DNA from: Candidatus Methanoperedens sp.
GTDB taxonomy: Archaea; Halobacteriota; Methanosarcinia; Methanosarcinales; Methanoperedenaceae
Assembly: GCA_023249275.1 (NCBI GenBank)
Contig: JAHFCV010000002.1
Span: 1 to 32,940, forward strand
Length of the DNA: 32,940 nt
Direction: 5' to 3'
The translations under genes were made by a program, and so were the position numbers. The notes beneath the pieces are model-generated. The model ran no database searches. It worked only from the letters and a program-made list of their open reading frames with translations, and had not been told where the DNA came from. Position 1 is the stretch's first letter; each line of letters begins with the position of its first letter. Shown piece after piece: positions 18,645 through 27,276 of the stretch.

Positions 18645-19841
18645 TTAGGATGGTTCTAATGATTTTTTTCGCTCTATGATGAAAACCCCAAAAGTAGTTG
18701 CCAGATTGGTTAAAATTATTATACTGAATACGATTTCCACAAAATATGGTATAACTATGCCTGCCGCAAGTGGCATCGAAGCAAGCACGGCAGCGACAAG
18801 TCCGCGGGGCATCATGGATATTATTGACTTCTCAAAAGGTGCGATATTCTTATCGCTCTTTACGAGCGCCTTGACCCCGAGTATCCTTGCTATCAATAAA
18901 GCCATAAAAACAACCCATGCCATGGTCAATGTTGTAGAATTTAACGCATCGATATTGAACATCAGCCCTGTGAAAATGAAAAAGAAGGTGCGGACAAAAA
19001 AGGAGACCTCAACCTGGAAAGCCCGCATGGTGATATCGAGCGCGAACTCTCCTTTTATCCTGAGTCTTTTCGCAAGCTCGCTAAAATTGCCAAGCAATAA
19101 GGCGAAAATAAAGATGGCGATAGCGCCGTTGCCCTTTACAAGCTCCACAACCGAATATAAAATAAAAGCCACCGCAAGAGTAAGTGAAAACTCGACCTGC
19201 TTGACATACAGCCTGTTAAGTATCCCGATCCAGAAAATTGCGAAAACAATAGCTATGACGGATGCGCTTGAAAACGCGCTTGCGAGTGCTCCGGCTGTAT
19301 TTCTCAGGTCAACGGTGCCGAGGCTTATAATCTCGATTAAAGCAAGAGCGACAATGATGCAGAGCGAATCGTTCAGCACGGATTCAAGGCTGAGCATGAT
19401 TTTGGAATCTTCGCTCATGGAGAGTTTAGATGCGAGGGGAATGACGATTGCCGAGCTTGTTCCTCCCACTACGGTACCCAGCAAAAGCCCTTCCAGATAT
19501 GTCCAGCCGAAAATGAACTTCATTAAAATTCCCAGGAACACCACATTCAGGATGAAAACCATTAATGTAAAACCGGACGACTTTGCAAGGGAAGTGAGAA
19601 CCTTGAAGAGGTTCAGATTTAATCCTCCATCAAAGAGTATAATAATCAAAGCAAGAGTCCCGATATACGGAGCAAGCGCCGAAACCGCACCTGTGATCGG
19701 AACAATCTTCAAAACCGGACCGAGAAGCATTCCCACAAACATCAGGAGGAGCACGTCCGGGAATCTGGTGCGCTCGAATATCTGCGATGCGATGAACCCA
19801 AGAATCAGCACAGCGCCTAATATAAAAAATACATCGTACAT
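18645..19841 (-). CDS. Na+/H+ antiporter, CPA1/NhaP type
   Basis: Polytopic: ERTRFPDVLLLMFVGMLLGPV, LALIIILFDGGLNLNL, GTSSAIVIPLASKL..LSLESVLNDSLCIIVALAL, ISMMPRGLVAAVLA. Confidence 0.85.
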   Translation of the reverse strand: MYDVFFILGAVLILGFIASQIFERTRFPDVLLLMFVGMLLGPVLKIVPITGAVSALAPYIGTLALIIILFDGGLNLNLFKVLTSLAKSSGFTLMVFILNVVFLGILMKFIFGWTYLEGLLLGTVVGGTSSAIVIPLASKLSMSEDSKIMLSLESVLNDSLCIIVALALIEIISLGTVDLRNTAGALASAFSSASVIAIVFAIFWIGILNRLYVKQVEFSLTLAVAFILYSVVELVKGNGAIAIFIFALLLGNFSELAKRLRIKGEFALDITMRAFQVEVSFFVRTFFFIFTGLMFNIDALNSTTLTMAWVVFMALLIARILGVKALVKSDKNIAPFEKSIISMMPRGLVAAVLASMPLAAGIVIPYFVEIVFSIIILTNLATTFGVFIIERKKSLEPS

Positions 19842-19890
19842 GTTTAATTGTCTATTGACCTGTACTTATATAAGTCTTATAGCATATCCG

Positions 19891-20739
19891 CTATACAATG
19901 GGTCTTGGCTGCTTATGTTCGGGCAGCACGGGCAACTGCGCCGTACTCACAAGAATGGGCGCATCAATTTCTTTTGCTCGCTCCAAAAGCAGCTCTTTTC
20001 CCCTCTGCGTCAGGGCAAACATGGGAACAGACGTGCCAGCCTGGAGAACTGGTTTTACCATGTGCCGCACAACCCTCGACGCGCATCCAGTAATAATATC
20101 CATCTCATTGATTAACTCGCGGGCTTCCCTGTCCCGTATTCCTGTAAGATGCGCTCCTATTAAAATCAGCCCGATATTGTACTCCTTCTCTAATTCGCGA
20201 AGTTCCCTGGCATCCTGCCAAGCCGCCACGCTGACTGCGATGTTTTTGAATCCGAGTTCACAGGCTTTCCGAAGACCCCCCATCTGGTCAATTGCAGCGT
20301 TTTCTTTGTCAAGGATAACGCCGCCGCGCGATTCTATTCCTTCGATTATCTCCGGTATCGGCTCAGTCTCGATAAGCCCTGACATCAAAGCACTCATGCC
20401 CTGCACAAGTTCAGGATTTGAAGTTATGACTGTCCCGGCGCCGTCGCATACAGTGACCGTGGAATCGATAAGCCCGCGCCGAAGCGCGGTCATCATGATT
20501 TCGCTTGCGCCGAAATTAACGAAAACACCATAATCGAATCTTCTTTTCGGGGTGAACATCCCAAGCTCGCGAATCCTGTATTCCATATTCTTTTTCGCTT
20601 CTTGCGCCGTAAGTCTTGAAACCTGTGCAACTTTGCTGAACACCGGACACCAGTCTGCAATCGGCTCCCCGACTTCCACTACCTTTCCATCCTTCACAAC
20701 GATGCGGGTTTTCCCGAAAAGCTCCATTACATGCGGCAT
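19891..20739 (-). CDS. Methanogenesis marker protein 8-like (DUF2099)
   Basis: MPHVMELFGKTRIVVKDGKVVEVGEPIADWCPVFSKV...RFDYGVFVNFGASEIMMTALRRGLIDSTVTVCDGAGTVIT; resembles the methanogen marker 8 family. Start set at the Met at 20739, just after the upstream stop. Confidence 0.75.
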   Translation of the reverse strand: MPHVMELFGKTRIVVKDGKVVEVGEPIADWCPVFSKVAQVSRLTAQEAKKNMEYRIRELGMFTPKRRFDYGVFVNFGASEIMMTALRRGLIDSTVTVCDGAGTVITSNPELVQGMSALMSGLIETEPIPEIIEGIESRGGVILDKENAAIDQMGGLRKACELGFKNIAVSVAAWQDARELRELEKEYNIGLILIGAHLTGIRDREARELINEMDIITGCASRVVRHMVKPVLQAGTSVPMFALTQRGKELLLERAKEIDAPILVSTAQLPVLPEHKQPRPIV

Positions 20740-20740
20740 T

Positions 20741-21079
20741 TCAGTCACCTGCAAACTTGTAGAGTTCAAGCAATTCAGCGGCTTTGGCTTTTGAGAGCCG
20801 GAGGCTTACCACCTCAACAAGCGCATCCACATGCTCTTTTTTGACGCAGTGAAGGCTCTCCATACCTTCAAAAATCAGGTTGACAAGATAATTCAGTTCA
20901 TCATCTGTGAGCTTCAGGAGCCGTTCCCTGAAATCCCCGGAAGATGTGGAAATGTGCTGGCTCACAGGGGGAAGCACAGACCTGAACTCATGCCCCGCAT
21001 GCCCGCAAGTGGGGTCTACCAGTTCTGGCGCAAGCTTCTTCAGAATATGTAAGTCCCCGGAATTCAGCTTTCGTGCCAT
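20741..21079 (-). CDS. Conserved hypothetical protein preceding the marker-8-like gene
   Basis: Soluble 112-aa ORF whose stop is immediately before the next start. Confidence 0.6.
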   Translation of the reverse strand: MARKLNSGDLHILKKLAPELVDPTCGHAGHEFRSVLPPVSQHISTSSGDFRERLLKLTDDELNYLVNLIFEGMESLHCVKKEHVDALVEVVSLRLSKAKAAELLELYKFAGD

Positions 21080-21140
21080 TACACAAGCTTATGCCCGCTT
21101 ATATAAAAGCTTTATTTCATGAAACGCCTTACATGAATAT

Positions 21141-21845
21141 ATGCCAACCCTCGCGCTTATTGCTCCCACGCCTGTTGAATCAAAAGAATTGAGGGGCGAA
21201 ATCAAGCCGACCCCGCATGAAGAGTTGAAAAACATTTCCGAAGGGGAGATGCATGGAAGACCCGTTGTTTTCACTCATTGCGGGGTGGGTAAGGTCAATG
21301 CAGCGCACTCCACAACCCTGGTGCTTGAGAATTACGATGTAGACTTCCTGATACTTTTCGGCATCGCTGGCGCATATTCTGGCAGTATCGGCGATGTGGC
21401 TGTTGCAGAGAGCGAAAACTACGGCGAAGAGGGCGTATTGACAAAGGATGGCTGGAAACCAATGGAGTTCACAGGCTTCCCGTTATTAAAAAATGAGAAA
21501 GAATATTACAATACCTTCCCCATGGATGCGGATTTAGTAAGGTTCGCGCTTTCGGTTTCAAAGGGCATGGGTTTTAATGTTAATTCGGGTAATTTTGTAA
21601 CAGTATCCCAGTGCTCAGGAACACGCGAAATCGGGGAGGTACTGAAAAACCGCCACAACGGCATCTGCGAAAACATGGAAGGCGCAGCAGCGGCTCATAT
21701 CTGTACATTGTACGGAGTCCAGATGGTTGAGATTCGGGGTATAAGCAACCTGATCGAAGATCGGGACATGGAAAAATGGAACATCCCGCTGGCGGTTTCG
21801 CATTGCAATAAGGTAGTAAGTGAAATAGTGAAAAGGTTAAAATGA
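21141..21845 (+). CDS. mqnB: Futalosine hydrolase
   Basis: Nucleoside phosphorylase-like: TPVESKELRG, THCGVGKVNAAHSTTLVLENYDVDFLILFGIAGAY, CENMEGAAAAHICTLYGVQMVEIRGISNLIEDRD; overlaps mqnD. Confidence 0.85.
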   Translation: MPTLALIAPTPVESKELRGEIKPTPHEELKNISEGEMHGRPVVFTHCGVGKVNAAHSTTLVLENYDVDFLILFGIAGAYSGSIGDVAVAESENYGEEGVLTKDGWKPMEFTGFPLLKNEKEYYNTFPMDADLVRFALSVSKGMGFNVNSGNFVTVSQCSGTREIGEVLKNRHNGICENMEGAAAAHICTLYGVQMVEIRGISNLIEDRDMEKWNIPLAVSHCNKVVSEIVKRLK

Positions 21846-22657
21846 AGCTCTCTTTAGGTTATTCCCCATGCCCGAACGACACGTTCATTTTCTATGCCCT
21901 GACCCATAAAAAACTCAAATCTGATTTGGAGTTTTCTGAAATTCTAAGGGATGTGGAAACACTGAACAGGATGGCTTTGAATAAAGAACTGGATATAACC
22001 AAAACATCGTTCCATGCCTTTGGTTTTTTGAGAGACGAATATTGCCTTCTTCATTCGGGAAGCGCGCTTGGGAAGGGGTGCGGACCTCTGTTAGTCGCTA
22101 AAGCGCCTGTCCCTGACCTTGCCCGTTCAAAGGTAGCGATACCCGGAAAAATGACGACTGCGTACCTTCTGCTGCAACTCTTTGCGCCCGGGATAAAAAA
22201 TATCGTTGAGATGCCGTTTGACCGCATCATGAACGCTGTCAGCCTGGGCACAGTGGATGCGGGTTTAATCATCCATGAGGGGCGATTTACGTATCCAAAT
22301 TATAATCTCATGAAGCTCATCGACCTCGGGGAATGGTGGGAAGAAGAAACCGGTCTGCCTATACCTCTTGGCGGGATTCTTGCGAAAAGGGAACTGGGCG
22401 CAACTGTGATAAGAAAAATAGATGCTCTCGTTAAAAAGAGCGCCGAATATGCGTTTCAAAATCCTGCGCAAACACGAGAATATATCAGGAGCAATGCGCA
22501 GGAGCTGGATGATGAGGTGATTGACCAGCACATCCGGCTTTATGTGAATGATTATACACTGGATATAGGGGACGGTATTATTGCAATTGAAAAGCTCATG
22601 AAAACTGCTGAAGAATTATCCTTAATACCCCATTCTGATAAGCCCTTATTTTCTTAG
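21842..22657 (+). CDS. mqnD: 1,4-dihydroxy-6-naphthoate synthase
   Basis: MKLSLGYSPCPNDTFIFYALTHKKL...DITKTSFHAFGFLRDEYCLLHSGSALGKGCGPLLVAK...GLIIHEGRFTYPNYNLMKLIDLGEWWEEETGLPIPLGGI. Confidence 0.93.
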   Translation: MKLSLGYSPCPNDTFIFYALTHKKLKSDLEFSEILRDVETLNRMALNKELDITKTSFHAFGFLRDEYCLLHSGSALGKGCGPLLVAKAPVPDLARSKVAIPGKMTTAYLLLQLFAPGIKNIVEMPFDRIMNAVSLGTVDAGLIIHEGRFTYPNYNLMKLIDLGEWWEEETGLPIPLGGILAKRELGATVIRKIDALVKKSAEYAFQNPAQTREYIRSNAQELDDEVIDQHIRLYVNDYTLDIGDGIIAIEKLMKTAEELSLIPHSDKPLFS

Positions 22658-22676
22658 TGGATTCTAAGGGAGGTTA

Positions 22677-22997
22677 CTAATAAAAACCCTTTCTGAGTTC
22701 ATCAGTTGAAGATACTTCACTCGATGCACTGTTATTCCCGTCGTTTATCTTGATAATTTTCTGGGCTTTCCTTTTCGCTGGCGGGCAGCCCGAACATTCG
22801 TAAATAAAATGGATGAAGCCTGTTTCCGGGTTCTCCACGGTATTCTTATGCTCATATACTGTGTTGCACTCCAGGCATATTCCCACCTTAGGAACGATCT
22901 CATCACAATGCCCGCACTTGCAAACCGTGACATCTATGACTTCATTCTTTGTGTTTATTGCAGATAATTTATACTCATCGCTTTTTAATTCAGGCAT
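22677..22997 (-). CDS. Small multi-CxxC (zinc-ribbon-like) protein
   Basis: CKCGHC, CLEC and CSGC motifs in a 106-aa ORF. Confidence 0.6.
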   Translation of the reverse strand: MPELKSDEYKLSAINTKNEVIDVTVCKCGHCDEIVPKVGICLECNTVYEHKNTVENPETGFIHFIYECSGCPPAKRKAQKIIKINDGNNSASSEVSSTDELRKGFY

Positions 22998-23123
22998 GTT
23001 CCATTCAACTTAATAACCACAGGATATATTAAAATCTTACGGGTTTATCACGGTAATTCCAAAATTCTGCATAACAAAAGCTTTATTCATTTTTACGTTG
23101 TACCACATAACGAGGTGAAATGT

Positions 23124-23285
23124 TTGACCGAACATTTACTATCTAAAATTGATTATTTGCGTGCTCTTGAAACCGCATGCTTAAATTGCGGCGACAAACA
23201 CCAACCGAATTGCCCGGTGGGGATGGCAAAAGCGCAAATTGGCTGCACGAACGACCTAATAACAGAATTTTATAAACACAGGTAA
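23124..23285 (+). CDS. Cys-rich microprotein, 53-56 aa (alternative GTG start at 23115)
   Basis: Manual translation: LTEHLLSKIDYLRALETACLNCGDKHQPNCPVGMAKAQIGCTNDLITEFYKHR*, preceded by GAGGTG. Not in the ORF track. Confidence 0.5.
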   Translation: MTEHLLSKIDYLRALETACLNCGDKHQPNCPVGMAKAQIGCTNDLITEFYKHR

Positions 23286-23325
23286 ACCAAAACCTATTAT
23301 ATTCCTGACGGCATAAGAGCATCCC

Positions 23326-23934
23326 GTGACCAATATAGCAGTGCTCGTGTCAGGAAGAGGTTCAAATCTCCAGGCTATCATAGACAGCATTGAGAGCGGC
23401 TATTTAAAAGCAAAAATCAGTGTGGTAGCCAGTGACGTCGGGGATGCCTACGCGCTGGAACGTGCAAGAAAACACGGGATAGATGCTGTTTTTGTTAATC
23501 CGAAAATATTTTCCTCAAAGGAATTGTACGAAAAAGAGATTCTGGGGATTTTAAAAACACATGATTCAGAACTTATATTGCTTGCAGGATACATGCGGGT
23601 ACTCGGAAAAACATTGCTCGAGGCGTATAAAAACCGCATACTCAACATCCACCCGGCATTGCTTCCTGCTTTTCCCGGTCTTCATGCGCAGAAGCAGGCA
23701 TTTGACCACGGCGTAAAGGCAGCAGGATGCACGGTTCATTTTGTGGATGACGTGCTGGATGGCGGCCCAATCATAATGCAGCGATGCGTGGAAGTGAAAG
23801 AAGACGATGACGCTGAAACTCTTGCGGAAAGGATACTTGAGCAGGAGCACAAGATTTATCCCCAGGCTGTAAAATTGTTTGTCGAAAAAAGGCTGCGTAT
23901 AGAAGGACGGAAAGTTAAAATCATACAACCATAA
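23326..23934 (+). CDS. purN: Phosphoribosylglycinamide formyltransferase (GTG start)
   Basis: [82 protein letters not shown]. Confidence 0.93.
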   Translation: MTNIAVLVSGRGSNLQAIIDSIESGYLKAKISVVASDVGDAYALERARKHGIDAVFVNPKIFSSKELYEKEILGILKTHDSELILLAGYMRVLGKTLLEAYKNRILNIHPALLPAFPGLHAQKQAFDHGVKAAGCTVHFVDDVLDGGPIIMQRCVEVKEDDDAETLAERILEQEHKIYPQAVKLFVEKRLRIEGRKVKIIQP

Positions 23935-23954
23935 ACTCGGAGAAAGGAATTATT

Positions 23955-25199
23955 ATGCCATTAAAAACAATCGACCCTGAAATTTACGAAGTAATGAGAC
24001 ATGAAACAGAGAGACAGAGGACCAAATTAAACCTGATAGCATCGGAGAACTATGCAAGCCGCGCCGTTCTTGCTGCGCAGGGCTCGGTAATGACAAATAA
24101 ATATGCCGAGGGTTATCCCGGAAAGAGATACTATGGCGGATGCGAGTTTGTGGATATGGCTGAGAATCTTGCGATAGAAAGGGCAAAGAAGCTGTTCAAA
24201 GCGGAACATATCAATGTGCAGCCCCATTCTGGTTCGCAGGCGAACATGGCTGTATACTTTGCCATGCTCAAGTACGGGGATACTATCATGAGCATGGATT
24301 TATCACACGGCGGGCATCTTTCACACGGAAGCCATGTGAATTTTTCGGGGAAATTGTTCAATATCGTGCCTTACGGCGTTTCAAGGGAGACGAAAACCAT
24401 AGATTACGATGAATTGTCCGAAATTGCCAGAAAAAATAAACCCAAACTTATTGTTTCAGGGGCAAGCGCATATCCGCGCGAGCTTGATTTCAAACGATTC
24501 GGGGAGATTGCAGACGAGGTGGGCGCACTATTACTCGCTGACATCGCGCACATTGCAGGGCTGGTCGTGGCTGGCATACACAGTGACCCTGTGCCTTATG
24601 CCGATTTTGTCACAACGACCACCCATAAGACGCTAAGAGGCCCGCGCGGCGGAATGATAATGTGCAGGTCGGAATATGCAAAAGAGATTGACAAGAATGT
24701 TTTCCCTGGCATACAGGGCGGTCCTCTTATGCATGTCATCGCTGCAAAAGCCGTTGCATTCAAGGAAGCCATGAATAAGGATTTCAACGATTACCAGAAG
24801 CAAATAGTAAAAAATGCAAAGAAGATTGCTTCGGAACTTTTATCACGCGGCTATGAACTGGTCTCAGGCGGCACGGATAACCACCTGATGCTTGTTGACC
24901 TCATGCCTCTTGATATCACGGGCAAGGACGCCGAGGCAAAACTCGGCGAGGCTGGAATCATCCTCAACAAAAACACCATACCATTTGAGACAAGAAGCCC
25001 ATTTATCACAAGCGGTATCCGTATCGGGACGCCTGCGGTAACAACCAGGGGAATGAAGGAAAAAGAGATGGCGATTATTGCACAGGCAATTGATGAAACC
25101 CTTCGCAACATGAACGATGCCGAAAAATTAAAAGACGTAAAGAAAAACATCCTGGAGCTGTGCAGGCAGTTCCCGATTCCGTACGACGAGGCGTATTGA
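23955..25199 (+). CDS. glyA: Serine hydroxymethyltransferase
   Basis: [43 protein letters not shown]...[16 protein letters not shown]. Confidence 0.96.
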   Translation: MPLKTIDPEIYEVMRHETERQRTKLNLIASENYASRAVLAAQGSVMTNKYAEGYPGKRYYGGCEFVDMAENLAIERAKKLFKAEHINVQPHSGSQANMAVYFAMLKYGDTIMSMDLSHGGHLSHGSHVNFSGKLFNIVPYGVSRETKTIDYDELSEIARKNKPKLIVSGASAYPRELDFKRFGEIADEVGALLLADIAHIAGLVVAGIHSDPVPYADFVTTTTHKTLRGPRGGMIMCRSEYAKEIDKNVFPGIQGGPLMHVIAAKAVAFKEAMNKDFNDYQKQIVKNAKKIASELLSRGYELVSGGTDNHLMLVDLMPLDITGKDAEAKLGEAGIILNKNTIPFETRSPFITSGIRIGTPAVTTRGMKEKEMAIIAQAIDETLRNMNDAEKLKDVKKNILELCRQFPIPYDEAY

Positions 25200-26074
25200 T
25201 GCAGGAGCTTCCCGAGGTCACAGACCCCCGCGTAATAGACGGCAGGAAAATAGCGCAGGGCATCGAGGCTGAGGTCAAAAAAGAGGTTGACGCGTTTGTA
25301 AAAAGGCGCAGCATAAGACCTGCGCTCGCTACTATTCTTGCAGGAGAGCATCCTCCTTCAAAACTGTACGTCAAGCTCAAGCACTGGGCATGCAAGCGCG
25401 TGGGCATTGTATCAGAAGACCACAAGTTTCCACAGGAAACAAAGCAGGAAGAAATAATCGGTCTTATCGAAGTCCTGAATAAACGACCAGAGATACACGG
25501 GATACTTGTACAGCTTCCCCTCCCGAAACACATCGATGAGCGTGCAGTAATGATGCGCATCGCGCCCGTGAAAGACGTGGACGGTTTCAACCCGCTTAAT
25601 ATGGGAAAAATGCTCATTGGACGCGAAGGGTTTGTACCGTGCACTCCCAAAGGGATTGTAAGGGCGCTTTCTGAATTCAACATAGACCCGCAGGGCAAGG
25701 AAGTGGTAGTAGTTGGTCATAGCAATGTGGTTGGAAAGCCTGCTGCGATAATGCTACTCAACCGCAATGCAACTGTCAGGGTATGCCATGTATACACCAA
25801 AGACCTGAAAAGCCATACAAAAGAGGCTGATATTCTTATTGTGGCTGCTGGCGTTCGCGGGCTGATTAAAGCTGACATGGTGAAAGAGGGGGCAATAGTT
25901 TTCGATGTAGGTATAACGTGGCAGGATGAAAGGGTGTATGGGGATGTGGATTTTGATGATGTTCTGCCCAGGGTCAAGTTAATATCGCCTGTACCCGGGG
26001 GCGTGGGTCCCATGACCATCGCGATTCTGATGGAGCACACGCTTGCGGCTGCGAAGATGCAAGCCGGCGAATGA
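25199..26074 (+). CDS. folD: Bifunctional methylenetetrahydrofolate dehydrogenase/cyclohydrolase
   Basis: PSKLYVKLKHWACKRVGI, GILVQLPLPKHIDE, KDVDGFNPLNMGKM, VVGHSNVVGKPAA, PVPGGVGPMTIAIL; ATG at 25199 overlaps the glyA stop. Confidence 0.94.
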   Translation: MQELPEVTDPRVIDGRKIAQGIEAEVKKEVDAFVKRRSIRPALATILAGEHPPSKLYVKLKHWACKRVGIVSEDHKFPQETKQEEIIGLIEVLNKRPEIHGILVQLPLPKHIDERAVMMRIAPVKDVDGFNPLNMGKMLIGREGFVPCTPKGIVRALSEFNIDPQGKEVVVVGHSNVVGKPAAIMLLNRNATVRVCHVYTKDLKSHTKEADILIVAAGVRGLIKADMVKEGAIVFDVGITWQDERVYGDVDFDDVLPRVKLISPVPGGVGPMTIAILMEHTLAAAKMQAGE

Positions 26075-26170
26075 ACCATTTTAGCATGTTTATTCATGGA
26101 GATTAGTTTTATGAGAGAATAACGTGTATTTTAGTGGTGCAGCGATGCAAGCTGCAAGGAGATTATGAAT

Positions 26171-26455
26171 ATGGCAGAAACCAAGAATTTTGTTTTAACA
26201 GACAAAAAAGGAGACGAGAGCAGTGTTTTTTCAGGGCGCCAGCCGAGACAGGCAGCCCTTAAAGCGGCTAACCGCATTGGAGGGACAAAAAATAAACCGG
26301 TTGAAATCAGGCTGCGTGAGCGGGGAACCAAGAAAGTACATATATTCATGGGCTGGAAGGAACTGGTGAATGCACCCAAGAACAAGCCTGCATGGATGCC
26401 AGATAAGATTAACAAGCCGTTTGTCAAGAAGACCGGAACTGAGAAGCTGGAATAA
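26171..26455 (+). CDS. Archaeal chromatin protein MC1 family
   Basis: MAETKNFVLTDKKGDESSVFSGRQPRQAALKAANRIGGTKNKPVEIRLRERGTKKVHIFMGWKELVNAP... Confidence 0.9.
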   Translation: MAETKNFVLTDKKGDESSVFSGRQPRQAALKAANRIGGTKNKPVEIRLRERGTKKVHIFMGWKELVNAPKNKPAWMPDKINKPFVKKTGTEKLE

Positions 26456-26485
26456 GCTGTAATCATTATTACAGCAATTTTTTTT
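26456..26485 (+). terminator. Intrinsic-like terminator directly after the MC1 stop codon
   Basis: Perfect 8-bp stem GCTGTAAT-catt-ATTACAGC followed by aa and an 8-T run. Confidence 0.7.
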
Positions 26486-26558
26486 GCGTGTTGTTTTTTA
26501 TTTTCAATTATTTGCAATAGCAATAGCTATGAGAACAAGTTTAGTAAAAAAGTGTTCA

Positions 26559-26582
26559 TAGCATTGAAAATAATCAATGCTA
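26559..26582. terminator. Hairpin between convergent genes, candidate bidirectional terminator
   Basis: TAGCATTG-aaaataat-CAATGCTA, with T-rich sequence downstream on both strands. Confidence 0.5.
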
Positions 26583-26625
26583 TTTTATTTAAAATTATAT
26601 AAAAAAATATTAAGTTAAAATATTT

Positions 26626-26817
26626 TTAATATCTCTTCGGTTTATGTTTCTGGTAGCATTCCCTGCAATATACAGGTCTGTCGCCTGAAGGCACAAAGGG
26701 TACTTCAGTTTCCTGACCACAATCTGCACATGTTGCTTTATGCATTTCTCTTGGTCCGCTTGGTCTGAAGCCTCCTCTGCCTCCTCCACGGAAGCCGCCT
26801 CTTCTATCGTTGTCCAT
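26626..26817 (-). CDS. RGG-rich protein with CxxC-x17-CxxC zinc-binding domain (copy 2)
   Basis: MDNDRRGGFRGGGRGGFRPSGPREMHKATCADCGQETEVPFVPSGDRPVYCRECYQKHKPKRY; exactly 17 residues between the CxxC pairs. Confidence 0.85.
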   Translation of the reverse strand: MDNDRRGGFRGGGRGGFRPSGPREMHKATCADCGQETEVPFVPSGDRPVYCRECYQKHKPKRY

Positions 26818-26856
26818 TTAATTCACCTTTCTATTAACTATTATTAGAAAAATAGT

Positions 26857-27060
26857 TCAATATCTTGCTGGCTTGTGTTTCGTGTAACATTCCCTGCAAT
26901 ATACGGGTCTGTCACCGGAAGGTACAAAAGGTACCTCTGTTTCCTGTTTGCAATCAGCACATGTTGCTTTGTGCATTTCTCTTGGTCCGCTTGGCCTGAA
27001 GCCACCGCTGCCGCCGCGGAAACCGCCGCGTGAACCGCCGCCTCTTCTGTCATTATCCAT
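26857..27060 (-). CDS. RGG-rich protein with CxxC-x17-CxxC zinc-binding domain (copy 1)
   Basis: MDNDRRGGGSRGGFRGGSGGFRPSGPREMHKATCADCKQETEVPFVPSGDRPVYCRECYTKHKPARY; near-identical tandem paralog. Confidence 0.85.
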   Translation of the reverse strand: MDNDRRGGGSRGGFRGGSGGFRPSGPREMHKATCADCKQETEVPFVPSGDRPVYCRECYTKHKPARY

Positions 27061-27276
27061 TTATTTCTTTCCTTTATTTTATAAACCAATTAACCTAAAA
27101 AAAACAGCCTTAGACGGTATAACCCTCTAATAGTTGCCCAATAAGCCAACCGATTGAAATCTTTAATATCATCTTTAGCATATATATCTTTGCTTCGCTT
27201 TCGCCCAAAAACCAAAAAAAAATTACAAGGCTTAAAAAGAAAAATATATTAGTCCTGAGGTTATTATTAATTCGAG

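Noticed and set aside
18676-20115. 479-aa plus-strand ORF
   Set aside because: Antisense to the antiporter and the start of the marker-8-like gene; no recognisable motifs, shadow-ORF composition.
26844-27089. 81-aa minus-strand ORF (MVYKIKERNKWIM...)
   Set aside because: Out-of-frame reading of the RGG/CxxC gene at 26857..27060.
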